A stretch of 64,000 bases of DNA from Streptomyces sp. NRRL B-1347 (GTDB taxonomy: Bacteria; Actinomycetota; Actinomycetes; Streptomycetales; Streptomycetaceae), in contig NZ_JOJM01000018.1 in assembly GCF_000720325.1 (NCBI RefSeq), positions 62,001-126,000 on the forward strand, read 5' to 3'. Made by a program: the position numbers and the translations under genes. The notes beneath the pieces were generated by a model, which saw only the letters and a program-made list of their open reading frames with translations, did not search any database and was not told the origin of the DNA. Within the stretch, counting starts at the first letter, position 1. Every line of letters begins with the position of its first letter. Of this stretch, positions 53,092 to 63,427 are shown one piece after another.

Positions 53092-55026
53092 CTACGCCGT
53101 CAAGCGAGCGTTCTCGCCGGACCCGGAGGTCGCGCCGCGATACCAGTACTCGAGGGTCAGCACATGCCACAGATGCTTGGAGAAGTCCCGCTGTCCGGCC
53201 GCGTCCTCGGCGACCATGCGCGCGAGGGCGTCACGGCGCAGGAGCCCGGAGTTGACGAGCACGCCGTCGTGCACCACCTCGCGCACCAGCGGTGCCAGAT
53301 CCCGGCTCATCCAGGCCCGCAGCGGGGCGCTGAACAGGCCCTTGGGCCGGTACACGATCTCCTTGGGCAGGATCGAGGTGGCCGCCTCCTTGAGGACGGC
53401 CTTGCCCTGCCGTCCGACGATCTTGCGGTCGCCGGGGAAGGCGAACGCCGCCCGCACCACCTCGACGTCCACGTACGGCACCCGCACCTCGGTCGACGCG
53501 GCCATGCTGGAGCGGTCCGTGTACGTGAGGTTCAGGCCCGGCAGGAACATCCGGGCGTCGCCCAGGCACATGCGGTTGACGAAGTCGTCGAGGTCGTTGT
53601 CCTCGTAGACGTCCGCGTGCTCGGTCAGCACGTCGTCGACCGTCCCCGCCAGGTCCGGATCGACCAGGGCGAGCAGCTCGTCCTTGTCGTACATGGTGTA
53701 GCTGCGCCGGAACGCCGTCTCCTCCGGCAGGTCGGCGAAGGAGAGGAACCGCTTCGCGAACCGCACCGACCGGTACCCCCGCCGCGCCGAGGCGACCGGA
53801 AGGCGGTCCACCGCCCTGTACACCCCGCGCCGCAGGGGCCTCGGGATGCGCTGGTAGCGCAGGGCCAGCACATTGGCGAGGTGCTTGCGGTACCCGGCGA
53901 ACAGCTCGTCGGCGCCCATCCCGGAGAGCATCACCTTGACCCCGGCCTCCCGGGCGGCCTGGCAGATCAGATACGTGTTGATCGCCGCCGGGTCGCCGAT
54001 CGGCTCGTCCAGGCTGTACGTCATCTGCGGCAGCAGGTCGAGCACGTTCGGCGCGATCTCGATCTCGTGCAGGTCGACACCGAAGCGCTCGGCCACCTGC
54101 CGGGCGTAGCGCAGGTCGTCCGGCATCGCCTCGAACTTGGCGTCCTCGGCGCGGAACCCGATCGTGTAGGCGGAGATCCCCGGCTGGTGACGGGCCGCGA
54201 GGGCGGTCAGATAGCTGGAGTCGAGACCGCCGGACAGGAACGTCGCCACGGGCACGTCGGCGAGCAGGTGCTGCCGCGTCGACTCCTCGACGATGGCGGC
54301 CAGGTCGGGCTGCTCGCCGCTGCGGGCCCGCTCCCGGCCCTCGGCGGCGACGTCCTTCAGCCGCCAGTACCGGCCGCGCTCCACCCGGCCGTCGGCCCGG
54401 CACCTGAGCCAGCTCCCCGGGGGCAGCTTCTCCGCCTCGCGGAACGCGCAGCGCGAGTCCGGCACCCAGTAGTAGAGGAGCGAGGCCACCAGAGCCGCAT
54501 GGTCCACCTCGAGGGACCCGCCGGTCACGGCGGCCAGCGCCTTGAGCTCGGAGGCGAACACCAGACCTTCGCCGCGCCGGAGCAGGAACAGCGGCTTGAT
54601 GCCGAGCTGGTCGCGGGCGAGCACCAGCTCACCGGTGCGCTCGTCGAAGATCCCGAACGCGAACATGCCGCGAAGCCGTGGCAGACAGCCCGTGCCCCAG
54701 CGCCGCCAGGCCTCGAGGACCACCTCGGTGTCGGAGGTGCCGCGGAAGTTCACCCCGGCGGCCGCCAGCTCGGCGCGCAGCTCGGGCGCGTTGTACAGCT
54801 CGCCGTTGTACGTCAGGACCAGGCCGTCGGAGACCATCGGCTGAGCGCCGGTCTCGGACAGGTCGATGATCGCCAGTCGGCGGTGCCCGAGGTGCACCTC
54901 ACCGTCACCGACGGGGTGGCTGTACCGGCCCGCCCCGTCCGGACCCCGGTGGGCGAGGACGTCGGTGAGCCGGTCGGTCACCGCCTTCCCGTCCGGCCAC
55001 CGGTACGTGCCTGCGATGCCACACAT
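53092..55026 (-). CDS. asnB: Asparagine-synthetase-like amidotransferase
   Basis: 644 residues beginning MCGIAGTYRW, with Cys2 as the glutaminase nucleophile and HRGPDGAGRYS, YNGELYN and RDQLGIKPLF in the class II glutaminase domain. The synthetase domain has the PP-loop FLSGGLDSSYLTAL and LSGMGADELFAGYRKH. In surface-polysaccharide clusters such enzymes (for example Pseudomonas WbpS) convert the carboxyl of a uronic acid to a primary amide. The GDP-mannose-dehydrogenase-like gene five positions from it makes that reading attractive. Confidence 0.93.
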   Translation of the reverse strand: MCGIAGTYRWPDGKAVTDRLTDVLAHRGPDGAGRYSHPVGDGEVHLGHRRLAIIDLSETGAQPMVSDGLVLTYNGELYNAPELRAELAAAGVNFRGTSDTEVVLEAWRRWGTGCLPRLRGMFAFGIFDERTGELVLARDQLGIKPLFLLRRGEGLVFASELKALAAVTGGSLEVDHAALVASLLYYWVPDSRCAFREAEKLPPGSWLRCRADGRVERGRYWRLKDVAAEGRERARSGEQPDLAAIVEESTRQHLLADVPVATFLSGGLDSSYLTALAARHQPGISAYTIGFRAEDAKFEAMPDDLRYARQVAERFGVDLHEIEIAPNVLDLLPQMTYSLDEPIGDPAAINTYLICQAAREAGVKVMLSGMGADELFAGYRKHLANVLALRYQRIPRPLRRGVYRAVDRLPVASARRGYRSVRFAKRFLSFADLPEETAFRRSYTMYDKDELLALVDPDLAGTVDDVLTEHADVYEDNDLDDFVNRMCLGDARMFLPGLNLTYTDRSSMAASTEVRVPYVDVEVVRAAFAFPGDRKIVGRQGKAVLKEAATSILPKEIVYRPKGLFSAPLRAWMSRDLAPLVREVVHDGVLVNSGLLRRDALARMVAEDAAGQRDFSKHLWHVLTLEYWYRGATSGSGENARLTA

Positions 55027-55029
55027 GAT

Positions 55030-56559
55030 CTACCGCGCCTCCTGGTCGTTGTCCGGGACCCGCGCGGCCGGCACCGAAGGCCGCTCCGTGCGCCGCTGTC
55101 CCGTCCCGTTCTGCCGGGCCGGCCGCTCGTACCGGCCGCGCAGCGCGGTGTGCAGCCCGTCCCACAGCGTGCCGTCGGTCCTGTCCCGCGGATCGGGGTC
55201 GATCAGCACCACGCCGATCACCGGAATGCGCTGGTCGGCGAGTTGCCGCGCCACGGTGTGCAGCCACGCGGCGCTGCCGTGCCCGGCGCGCACGACGAGC
55301 ACCGTCTGACCACCGAGGTACTGGAGGTCGGTCCACGCGGTGCCGGGCGCGACCGAGCCGACGCCGAGCCGCCGGGTCTCACGCGGCACGTCCGCGGCAC
55401 TCTCACCGCTGACCACGTCCGGATCTCCCTGCCCCGTGCGGCAGTTGGCGAGCTGCGGGCCGGGCAGACCGTCGACGACGACCACCGGCCCCTCCGCCGC
55501 CAGCGCCCTCGCCACGTTCAGGGCGATCACGCTCGTGCTGTGCGCACAGCCCAGTTCGAGGAGCGACACCGGCTCCGTGGAGCCGCGCACGGCGCGGGCC
55601 AGCGTCGTGGTGACCCGTTCGCGTGCCGCCCGGGTCCTGCGGGGCCGCCACAAGCCGACTGACCGGCGGGGTATACGGCGCAGCTCCGCGATGACCGAGG
55701 CGCCCAGGTTCGCCGAGATCTCCCGGCGCAGCACGGGGCGGTCCGCCACCACCGTGCCGACCGCGGCCACCGCGAGCCCGAGGACGAGGCCGAGCACGAG
55801 CCCGATCCCGGCGTTGGTGACGACGGCCTTGGGCAGGGAGTGCCGCACGGCGCGCGGGGCGTCCACGATCTGCGTGCCCGCGATGAGCTTGGGCGTGCCG
55901 ACGCGTGCCTCCTCGGCGCGCTGGGCGAAGTCGGCGATCCGCGAGTTGAGCTCGGCCCGGCGGGCGAACAGCGACTCGACGCTCGCCGACGTCTTCGGGT
56001 CGCTCTCCGGCGACCGGCCTCCGATCTCCTTGTTGACCTGGGCCAGTTCCTTCCGCATGCGGTCGCGCTGCTCGAGCAGCGCCGTGGACTCGGCCTTCGC
56101 GGCCTCGCGCAGCCGCCGCACGTGGTCCGCGACGAAGGCGTCGGCCAGCGCCCTGGCCCGGGCCACCGCCGCCGCTTCGCTGTCGGCCGACACGTCGATC
56201 TGCAGCAGGTTGTTGGTCAGGCCGGTACCCCGGTAGTCCTGCATGAAGTCCTCCGGCTTCTGCGGGGACTTGAGGGACTGGAGGGCCTTGGCGGCGATCC
56301 GCGTGGTGCCGAGGAGTTCGACGTCGGTGCGGATGAGCGTTCCGGTGTCGTTGGGCTGGTCCTCCTGATGCGCGACCAGGACCTTGGTCACCGCGGCCGG
56401 GGGCGGCGGCCGCAGGACCGCCACCGCCGCGCCGGCCAGCAGCCCGATGAGCGCCAGGGAGCACCAGAGGCGACGGCGTCTGCGTACCGCCACCACCAGC
56501 GCCTGCAGGTCGAGGAGCGGGGTGGTCGTCGACGACTCCGAGGTCGTGCTTGTCGTCAC
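55030..56559 (-). CDS. Wzz/chain-length protein with degenerate ATPase domain (copy 2)
   Basis: 509 residues from the GTG at 56559, overlapping copy 1's stop (GTGA). A membrane helix near 32-50 (RRRRLWCSLALIGLLAGAA), a long coiled-coil outer domain (about 85-210; RDRMRKELAQVNKEIGG) and a second membrane helix near 235-265 define the Wzz fold. After that comes a Rossmann-like domain that reads LLELGCAHSTSVIALNVARAL, then VVVVDGLPGPQL where tyrosine-kinase partners have Walker A and A'. The Walker A GKST is missing, so this is probably a non-catalytic remnant. Confidence 0.87.
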   Translation of the reverse strand: MTTSTTSESSTTTPLLDLQALVVAVRRRRRLWCSLALIGLLAGAAVAVLRPPPPAAVTKVLVAHQEDQPNDTGTLIRTDVELLGTTRIAAKALQSLKSPQKPEDFMQDYRGTGLTNNLLQIDVSADSEAAAVARARALADAFVADHVRRLREAAKAESTALLEQRDRMRKELAQVNKEIGGRSPESDPKTSASVESLFARRAELNSRIADFAQRAEEARVGTPKLIAGTQIVDAPRAVRHSLPKAVVTNAGIGLVLGLVLGLAVAAVGTVVADRPVLRREISANLGASVIAELRRIPRRSVGLWRPRRTRAARERVTTTLARAVRGSTEPVSLLELGCAHSTSVIALNVARALAAEGPVVVVDGLPGPQLANCRTGQGDPDVVSGESAADVPRETRRLGVGSVAPGTAWTDLQYLGGQTVLVVRAGHGSAAWLHTVARQLADQRIPVIGVVLIDPDPRDRTDGTLWDGLHTALRGRYERPARQNGTGQRRTERPSVPAARVPDNDQEAR

Positions 56560-57926
56560 ACTGAATCTCCCGTCGCGTTGCCGCGGACCGCGAGCGCCAG
56601 GGTGGTGTTCTCCGGAGGCCGGCCGGCGGACCGCGTCGGACGGGCCCGGACCGTGTCGGCGACGACGATGCCGACGACCTCGTGTCCCGCGTCCGCGCAG
56701 GCCCCGGCGATGCCGGTGAGTTCCCCCGCGGTCCAGCTGCCCGCGCTGAGCACGACCAGGGCACCGGACTCGGTGTCGCGGTCCGGCACCATGGGCCGGG
56801 ACACCGACACCTCCACCACGCGCAGCTGCGGATCGCTCTTGGCCTCGGCGGCGAGCTGCCCCGCGGCCCGGCGGGCGATCTCGTCGCCTTCCGGTACGAC
56901 CACCAGGAGGCGCCGCGGTGCCGGGAGGTTCTCCCGGAGGCGAGCGCACACCCGCCGGTTGCGGATCCGTCTGCTGGCCTCGTCGCCGGACGTCCGGGGG
57001 GCCGGTAGGTCCCACCGGGTGTCGACGCCGAGGAGCCAGCGGAACCACGCGCGCGCGTCACGGCCCTGCGGCCGGTGCGCGGACCGTTCTCCCGGTACGT
57101 CGACCGTGCCGAGCAGCGCCGAGCCGAGGGCCGCGGCGATCTCCGGTTCGGCGCGCAGCCGGCGGTTCATCCGCGCGGCGGCGAGATGGCCGATGACCGC
57201 GCACAGCAGGAACAACAGCGCCCCGCCGACGACGAGGTGCGTCCGCGTCGGCGGCGCCTCGCCGGTCGGCCGGGCCGCGGGGCCCATGACGACCATGTTG
57301 GCCTTGCTGGTCGCCGGGTCGGCCTCTTCCAGCTTCTTCATGGCGTCCTGCAGCGCGGTGCGCAGCTTCTCGAGTTCGGTGCGGGCCTGCACGCTCTCCA
57401 CGGTCTGCCCGGGGTCGGCCGCCTTGGCCAGGTCGGTGATGCGTCGGTTGGTCTCTGCCACTTTCTTCCGTAGTGCTTCGGGCCCCGTTGCCGCGTCGGG
57501 GTCGGTGTCGTCGCCTGTGAGCCGCGCGGCGAATGTGACGAACTGATGAGCCATTTGATCGGAGAGCCGCTGCGCCCGCTCCGGGGTTTCGGCCGTTCCC
57601 GAGATCTTGATGATGTTCCCGTCGGCGGCCTTGGCGGTCACCTGGTCCCGCAGGTCGCCGCCGCTGACGCCCGCCCAGTCGAGGGCGGCGGCCGTGCGGT
57701 CGACCACCCCCGAACTGGTCGCGATCTCCGCCTGGGTCAGCAGCTCGCGCTCCTCCCACTGCCCCGGCAGCAGGACCGATGCCGACGCCGTGTAGCGCGG
57801 CGGGAACAGCACCACCGAGACGCCGTAGCCGACGAGCGCGCCCACCACGGCGAGGATGGCCAGGAGCCGCCAACGCCGACGGAGAATCCGCCCGATCGTG
57901 ACCAGGCGTATCGTGTCCTCGCTCAA
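56556..57926 (-). CDS. Wzz/chain-length protein with degenerate ATPase domain (copy 1)
   Basis: 456 residues. The start is a TTG whose TGA overlap with the preceding gene's stop (TTGA) fixes it. N-terminal membrane helix (RRWRLLAILAVVGALVGYGV), outer domain with a coiled coil (LEKLRTALQDAMKKLEE), and a second helix (VVGGALLFLLCAVIGHLA). Then comes a nucleotide-binding-like C-domain with LLVVVPEGDEIARRAAGQL, a beta strand RVVEVSVSR and GALVVLSAGSWTAGEL, lacking Walker A Lys. It probably works with copy 2 to set chain length, in a complex without its own active kinase. Confidence 0.87.
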   Translation of the reverse strand: MSEDTIRLVTIGRILRRRWRLLAILAVVGALVGYGVSVVLFPPRYTASASVLLPGQWEERELLTQAEIATSSGVVDRTAAALDWAGVSGGDLRDQVTAKAADGNIIKISGTAETPERAQRLSDQMAHQFVTFAARLTGDDTDPDAATGPEALRKKVAETNRRITDLAKAADPGQTVESVQARTELEKLRTALQDAMKKLEEADPATSKANMVVMGPAARPTGEAPPTRTHLVVGGALLFLLCAVIGHLAAARMNRRLRAEPEIAAALGSALLGTVDVPGERSAHRPQGRDARAWFRWLLGVDTRWDLPAPRTSGDEASRRIRNRRVCARLRENLPAPRRLLVVVPEGDEIARRAAGQLAAEAKSDPQLRVVEVSVSRPMVPDRDTESGALVVLSAGSWTAGELTGIAGACADAGHEVVGIVVADTVRARPTRSAGRPPENTTLALAVRGNATGDSV

Positions 57927-59177
57927 GGGTGCTGCCTTGTTCCTTCCCGGTTCTTTTCGCCCGCCGGTGCCGGGGCGCGGCCCCGGCAGGCGGCGGCGTA
58001 AGCGGCGAGCAGCGATGCTTGTGAGTTCTGCCAGGAGAGCGGCCCGCTGATCCGCTCCTGGCCGATCTTGCCCATCCGGGCCCGCTGGTCCGGATCGTCG
58101 AGGAGCGTCGCGATGAGCCCGGCGAATTCGGCCTCGTCGTCGGCGGCCGCGTAGACGGCGGCGTCACCGGCGGAGACGCGTGCCTCCCGGAGGTCGAACG
58201 AGACGATCGGTCGGCCCATCGCCATGTACTCCAGGACCTTGTTCATGGTCGACACGTCGTTGAGCGGATTGCGCGGGTCGGGGGAGAGGCACACGTCCGC
58301 GGTGGACAGGTAGCGCACCAGGTCGGCGTCCGGAACGCGCCCGGTGAACTGGACCTGGTCCGAGAGTCCGAGCCGCTGGGACAGCTCCACCATCGCGTCG
58401 AAGGCGTCGCCGGAGCCGACGAACACCGCGTGCCAGTCGGTCCGCCCGAGCTCGTCGCGCAGCTTCGCCAGGGCCCGCAAGGCGTAGTCGACGCCGTCCT
58501 GCGGTCCCATCACGCCGAGGTAGCACAGCAGATGGGGCTTGCCGCGCTTCAACTCCGGCTCGGCCGGGACCGGTTGGAACCGGTCGACCTGGGGCGCGCT
58601 GCGCACCACGAAGACGTCCTCCGGTCTCTTGCCGCCACGGCTCACGGCGACGTCCCGGTAGCTCTCGTTCGTGGCGATCACGATGTCCGCGGCCCGGTAG
58701 GTCAGCCGTTCGATGGCGCACACGGCGCGGTAGAGCAGGTCCTTGCCGCGGTCGAACCGGGACAGGTACAGCTCGGGCACCAGGTCGTGCTGGTCGAAGA
58801 CGAACCGCGCGCCGCGCCGCGTCAGCCACCGCGCCGGCAGGAACAGCAGGTCCGGCGGGTTGCAGGCGTGGACCACGTGGACCGGGCCGACCTTGCGGGC
58901 GAGGCGGGCCGTGTGCCACAGCGCCGTACCGTACTCCCGCAGATAGCCGGCCGGGCCTCCGGTGGCCGCGCGCAACGGGTAGCGGTGGATCCGCACCCCG
59001 TCGATCACGGCCTCCGGCTCCGTGTCCCGCTTCTCCCCTTGCGGGCAGATGACGTGCACCGTCCAGCCCGCGTCGCGCAGGGTCGTGCACTCCTGCCACA
59101 CCCGCCGGTCGAACGGCACCGACAGGTTCTCCACCAGTATCAGCGCGCGCCGGTTCGGCGCGTCGCCACTGGTCGCG

Positions 59178-59188
<11 letters not shown>
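57923..59188 (-). CDS. Family 4 glycosyltransferase
   Basis: 421 residues, starting at a TTG that overlaps the dehydrogenase stop by 11 bases; no better start is seen before LILVENLSVPFDRRVWQEC. GT-B fold with HVVHACNPPDLLFLPA in the acceptor half, LLCYLGVMGPQDGVDYAL opening the donor half, and STMNKVLEYMAMGRPIVSFD carrying the conserved Glu. It should add an early sugar to the lipid-linked primer. Confidence 0.92.
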
Positions 59189-60494
<1,306 letters not shown>

Positions 60495-60567
60495 GACCTG
60501 TCTCTCCCCCCAAGCAGGCCCTCGTGGCCTGCGGCCCGTGCGTTGTCCGGACGACGACCCCCGCGCA

Positions 60568-62091
60568 TCAGTAGGCCCCCTGCCCGTAGAGCACCGCACG
60601 CAGCGTCTTCCACAAGATCACTGTGTCCAGGGCGAGCGACCAGTCCTCCACGTACCGCAGGTCGAGGCGGACCGCCTCTTCCCACGGCAGGTCGCTGCGC
60701 CCGCTGATCTGCCACAGGCCGGTGAGCCCGGGCTTGACGAGCAGCCGTCGCCGGATGTCCGGTCCGTACGCCGCGGACTCCTCCGGCAGCGGCGGCCGCG
60801 GACCGACGAGCGACATCGATCCCGTGAGCACGTTGAACAACTGCGGCAGTTCGTCGATCGAGTACCGGCGGAGGACCGCGCCCACCCGGGTGACCCGAGG
60901 GTCCCGGCGGACCTTGAACAGCAGCCCCGCGCCCTCGTTGAGCTCGGCCAGCTCGGCGCGTGCTCGGTGCGCCCCGACGACCATGGTGCGGAACTTGAAG
61001 ATGGTGAACTCGCGGCCGTCCTTGCCGACCCTGCGCTGACGGTAGACCACTCCGCCCCGGCTGTCCGCCAGTACGAGCAGTCCGACGAGCACCATCAGCG
61101 GCGCGAACAGGAGCAGCAGGACCGCCGCGCCCATCCGGTCGACGACCGCTTTGACCACCCGGCGGCCGCCGGTGAAGGTCGGCATGCTGACCCGCAGGAG
61201 CGGGATCCCGAGCACCGCGTCGACGTGCAGCCGCGGTCCTGCCACCTCCATCAGGACGGGTGCCACGACCATCTCGGCATCGCTGCCTTCGAGGTTCCAG
61301 GCGAGGCGCTGCAGCCGGTCCGGTGACCAGTGCGGGTCCGGTGTGACCGCGACGACACGGTAGCCGCCGCGGCGGACGTGGCCCGCGACGTCCGTCAGCT
61401 GGCCGACGACCGGCACTCCGTCCAGGTGGTCGACGTAGAGCCCGAGACCGTCCGTCGTGCACACCGCGTCCACGCGCCAGCCGAGGTGCGGGAACTTGCG
61501 GGTCCGGGCGATCAGGTCGTGCACCGTGGCCGGGCTCCCGGCGGCGAGCACCGGTCTCAGGCACCGCCCTTCCTTGCGCTGCTTGTGCAGCCAGAGGCGG
61601 AGCAGATACCGCTCGGTCATGGTGACGAGCGCGATCGCGGGGATCGCGACGAAGATCCAGAGTTTGATGTTGCGTGAGGTGAGGGCGATCCCGCCGAGGG
61701 CCAGGATGACGGCCGCCGTGAACAGTGAACGCCCGAGCCGGCGGAATTCCTCAGCGCCCTGGCCGAGTACGGCCGGAGCCCACGCCCGGCTCACCGCGAG
61801 CGATCCGAGCACGAGCAGCTCGGTGCCGAAGGCGAGAATGCTCCACTTCTCGTGCCAATTGGCCGCGTCCCGGACTCCGAAGAAGCCGCCGATCGCCGCC
61901 ACCACCAAGGCGGTGGCCACGGTATCGCTGATGATCACGGTACGTCGGTACCGCTGCTCCCAGTCGATCGTGGGTTGGCTGATTGCCCCGTTCGTCAGAC
62001 GCCCGCGCGCCGACGGAAACGGGCTGGCTAATTCCCCCTGCTGCACAGAACCCCCCCAGGTCGCCAGTGGTTCGACGTGTTCGTCGGACAC
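60568..62091 (-). CDS. Polyprenyl-phosphate sugar phosphotransferase (WbaP/CpsE-type)
   Basis: 507 residues from the GTG at 62091 (GAAGAAACA upstream; the frame is open 80 codons further but without signals). Four N-terminal membrane helices, a Rossmann-like regulatory domain and a fifth helix (VVDRMGAAVLLLLFAPLMVL). The catalytic domain has VGKDGREFTIFKFRTM, SIDELPQLFNVLTGSMSLVGPRPPLP and KPGLTGLWQISGRSD. It is the priming enzyme that moves sugar 1-phosphate to undecaprenyl phosphate, and is the first gene of the operon. Confidence 0.94.
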   Translation of the reverse strand: MSDEHVEPLATWGGSVQQGELASPFPSARGRLTNGAISQPTIDWEQRYRRTVIISDTVATALVVAAIGGFFGVRDAANWHEKWSILAFGTELLVLGSLAVSRAWAPAVLGQGAEEFRRLGRSLFTAAVILALGGIALTSRNIKLWIFVAIPAIALVTMTERYLLRLWLHKQRKEGRCLRPVLAAGSPATVHDLIARTRKFPHLGWRVDAVCTTDGLGLYVDHLDGVPVVGQLTDVAGHVRRGGYRVVAVTPDPHWSPDRLQRLAWNLEGSDAEMVVAPVLMEVAGPRLHVDAVLGIPLLRVSMPTFTGGRRVVKAVVDRMGAAVLLLLFAPLMVLVGLLVLADSRGGVVYRQRRVGKDGREFTIFKFRTMVVGAHRARAELAELNEGAGLLFKVRRDPRVTRVGAVLRRYSIDELPQLFNVLTGSMSLVGPRPPLPEESAAYGPDIRRRLLVKPGLTGLWQISGRSDLPWEEAVRLDLRYVEDWSLALDTVILWKTLRAVLYGQGAY

Positions 62092-62988
62092 TGTTTCTTC
62101 ACATGGGAGGACCCAGCCCCCCCACGCCGCGCTGTTCCCTCCCCTCGGGGGACCCCCGCCCCCCGCACATGACCTGTTCCGGCCATCTTCAGCGCTAACT
62201 GAACAACCCACCCTGGCGGCAGCGAACTCGCATGTCCTGCCAGACCCTCGAGGTGTGCGGGAAACCCGTCGAAACCCCGGATGCTCCCCGCACCCGGGGC
62301 CCTCTCGGGCCCCAGATTCGATCACCCCCACGTCGGGCGCCGAGGACCCGCCTGCCGGCTGTCCACGGCGCCAAACCTAAAGATCATTAATGGTTGCCTC
62401 GTGTCCGAAGAGCTGAAGCACGGTCAATTTAGACCATCGAGGCCAGTGTGTAGAGGGGCTGTGTGCAATTTGTGCTCAAGCTTTGGGACGGGCTCCACCG
62501 AACGGTAACCACCCGCAGCCGCCGCGCCGATGAGGACGCCCCGTGTGACCTGTGGTGATGAGAGTTCTCTGGGCTGGCGACACCGGCCCATCCGAGACGT
62601 CTCTGCGGGGCCAACTCAGCCGTGCTCAAGCCCTGCTGACGCCCCCTCGGCCAGCCCTTCGACCTAGACCACACCCGGGGTGCTCACGCAGGAGCGCCCT
62701 TCGCGGTCGACCGTGCCGTGTCGGCGACCCGCCTCGGGCGGGCGGCGCGGCCTCTGCGCACTGATGTTCGGCGAGCCGCAACAGGCCGTCTGCGGCGCCC
62801 AGTTCGTCAGCTACCCCCCTTGTGCGTACGTGACGACACCCTCATGCGGGTGCCCGGGATAGACGAGGCGCTCGACCGGCTCGACGAGGCGCATGGCTTG
62901 ATCATGACGGTCGTGACTGCCGTCCTCGGCCGGGGCGGATTCCGGGGGTGCGACGGTCAACGGGCACGCCGGTCAACGGGCGCGCCGC
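62092..62988. other. Leader/promoter region of the polysaccharide operon
   Basis: About 900 bases without a convincing gene. GC falls around 62380-62520, where AATTGACC and TTAATGATCTTTAGGTT occur on the leftward strand, so the operon promoter probably lies there, giving a 5' leader of roughly 280 bases. A short rightward open stretch near 62845-62960 has coding-like codon use but no full gene. I looked for a c-di-AMP (ydaO) riboswitch and could not support one. Confidence 0.55.
62296..62313. other. Hairpin in the operon leader
   Basis: GGGGCCC-TCTC-GGGCCCC, a perfect seven-base stem with a four-base loop inside the presumed 5' leader. It could act as an attenuator or a transcript-stability element. 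Confidence 0.45.
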
Positions 62989-63339
62989 TCAACCCCTCAA
63001 CTCCCGGCGCAGCACCGCCATCTCGGTCGGATCCAGGCTGGCGGCGGCGAGTTCGGCAAGCGAGCGTTCCACCGCGCGTCCCTCGTCCTGGAGGACCCGC
63101 TCCGCGCCGTCGCGGTCGCGGACGACGACCATTCCGCCGGACACCACGATCTCCATGATGGTGGCCGCCGGGCCATTGGTGATGCGTAATCCGCGGTAAC
63201 CGAGTCCTTGATGCGGGGCGGCTCCGGAAGGTGCCGGAGACAGGGCGGCGATTCGGCACATCAGGTCTTCCTCGGCTTCAGGGGCGAGGGAGAACACCGG
63301 ATTGCGCCGTCCGCTGTAGAGATCGATCTCGACGTCCAT
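62989..63339 (-). CDS. Small hypothetical protein
   Basis: The ATG at 63339 is preferred over the one at 63348, because AGGGA (63349-63353) is nine bases before the former and directly abuts the latter. 116 residues: MDVEIDLYSGRRNPVFSL at the start, a glycine turn (HQGLGYRGLRITN), then a helix-rich acidic tail. No signal peptide or membrane segment. It follows the secreted-protein gene after a terminator hairpin. Family not recognised. Confidence 0.65.
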   Translation of the reverse strand: MDVEIDLYSGRRNPVFSLAPEAEEDLMCRIAALSPAPSGAAPHQGLGYRGLRITNGPAATIMEIVVSGGMVVVRDRDGAERVLQDEGRAVERSLAELAAASLDPTEMAVLRRELRG

Positions 63340-63392
63340 ATCGGTCATTCCCTATGGGCGCTGCCGCGGCCTTCTGGGCCCCGGCAGGGGAA

Positions 63393-63420
63393 AGCGCCCT
63401 CCCGGCTCAGGGAGGGCGCT
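63393..63420. terminator. Strong terminator hairpin
   Basis: An 11-base perfect stem, AGCGCCCTCCC (63393-63403) and GGGAGGGCGCT (63410-63420), six-base loop, followed on the leftward strand by TTTCCCC. It lies just after the stop of the gene entering from the right, and 54 bases before the small hypothetical gene. It should end most transcripts of the first gene. Confidence 0.85.
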
Positions 63421-63427
63421 GGGCCCG

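Noticed and set aside
62092..62400. A c-di-AMP (ydaO) riboswitch in the operon leader
   Set aside because: I could not find the conserved core sequences or a pairing scheme that fits; only generic GC-rich hairpins are visible.
62718..63158. A plus-strand gene of about 146 codons in the leader region
   Set aside because: No ribosome-binding site; only a short part near 62845-62960 has coding-like codon use, and the frame then runs antisense over the small minus-strand gene.
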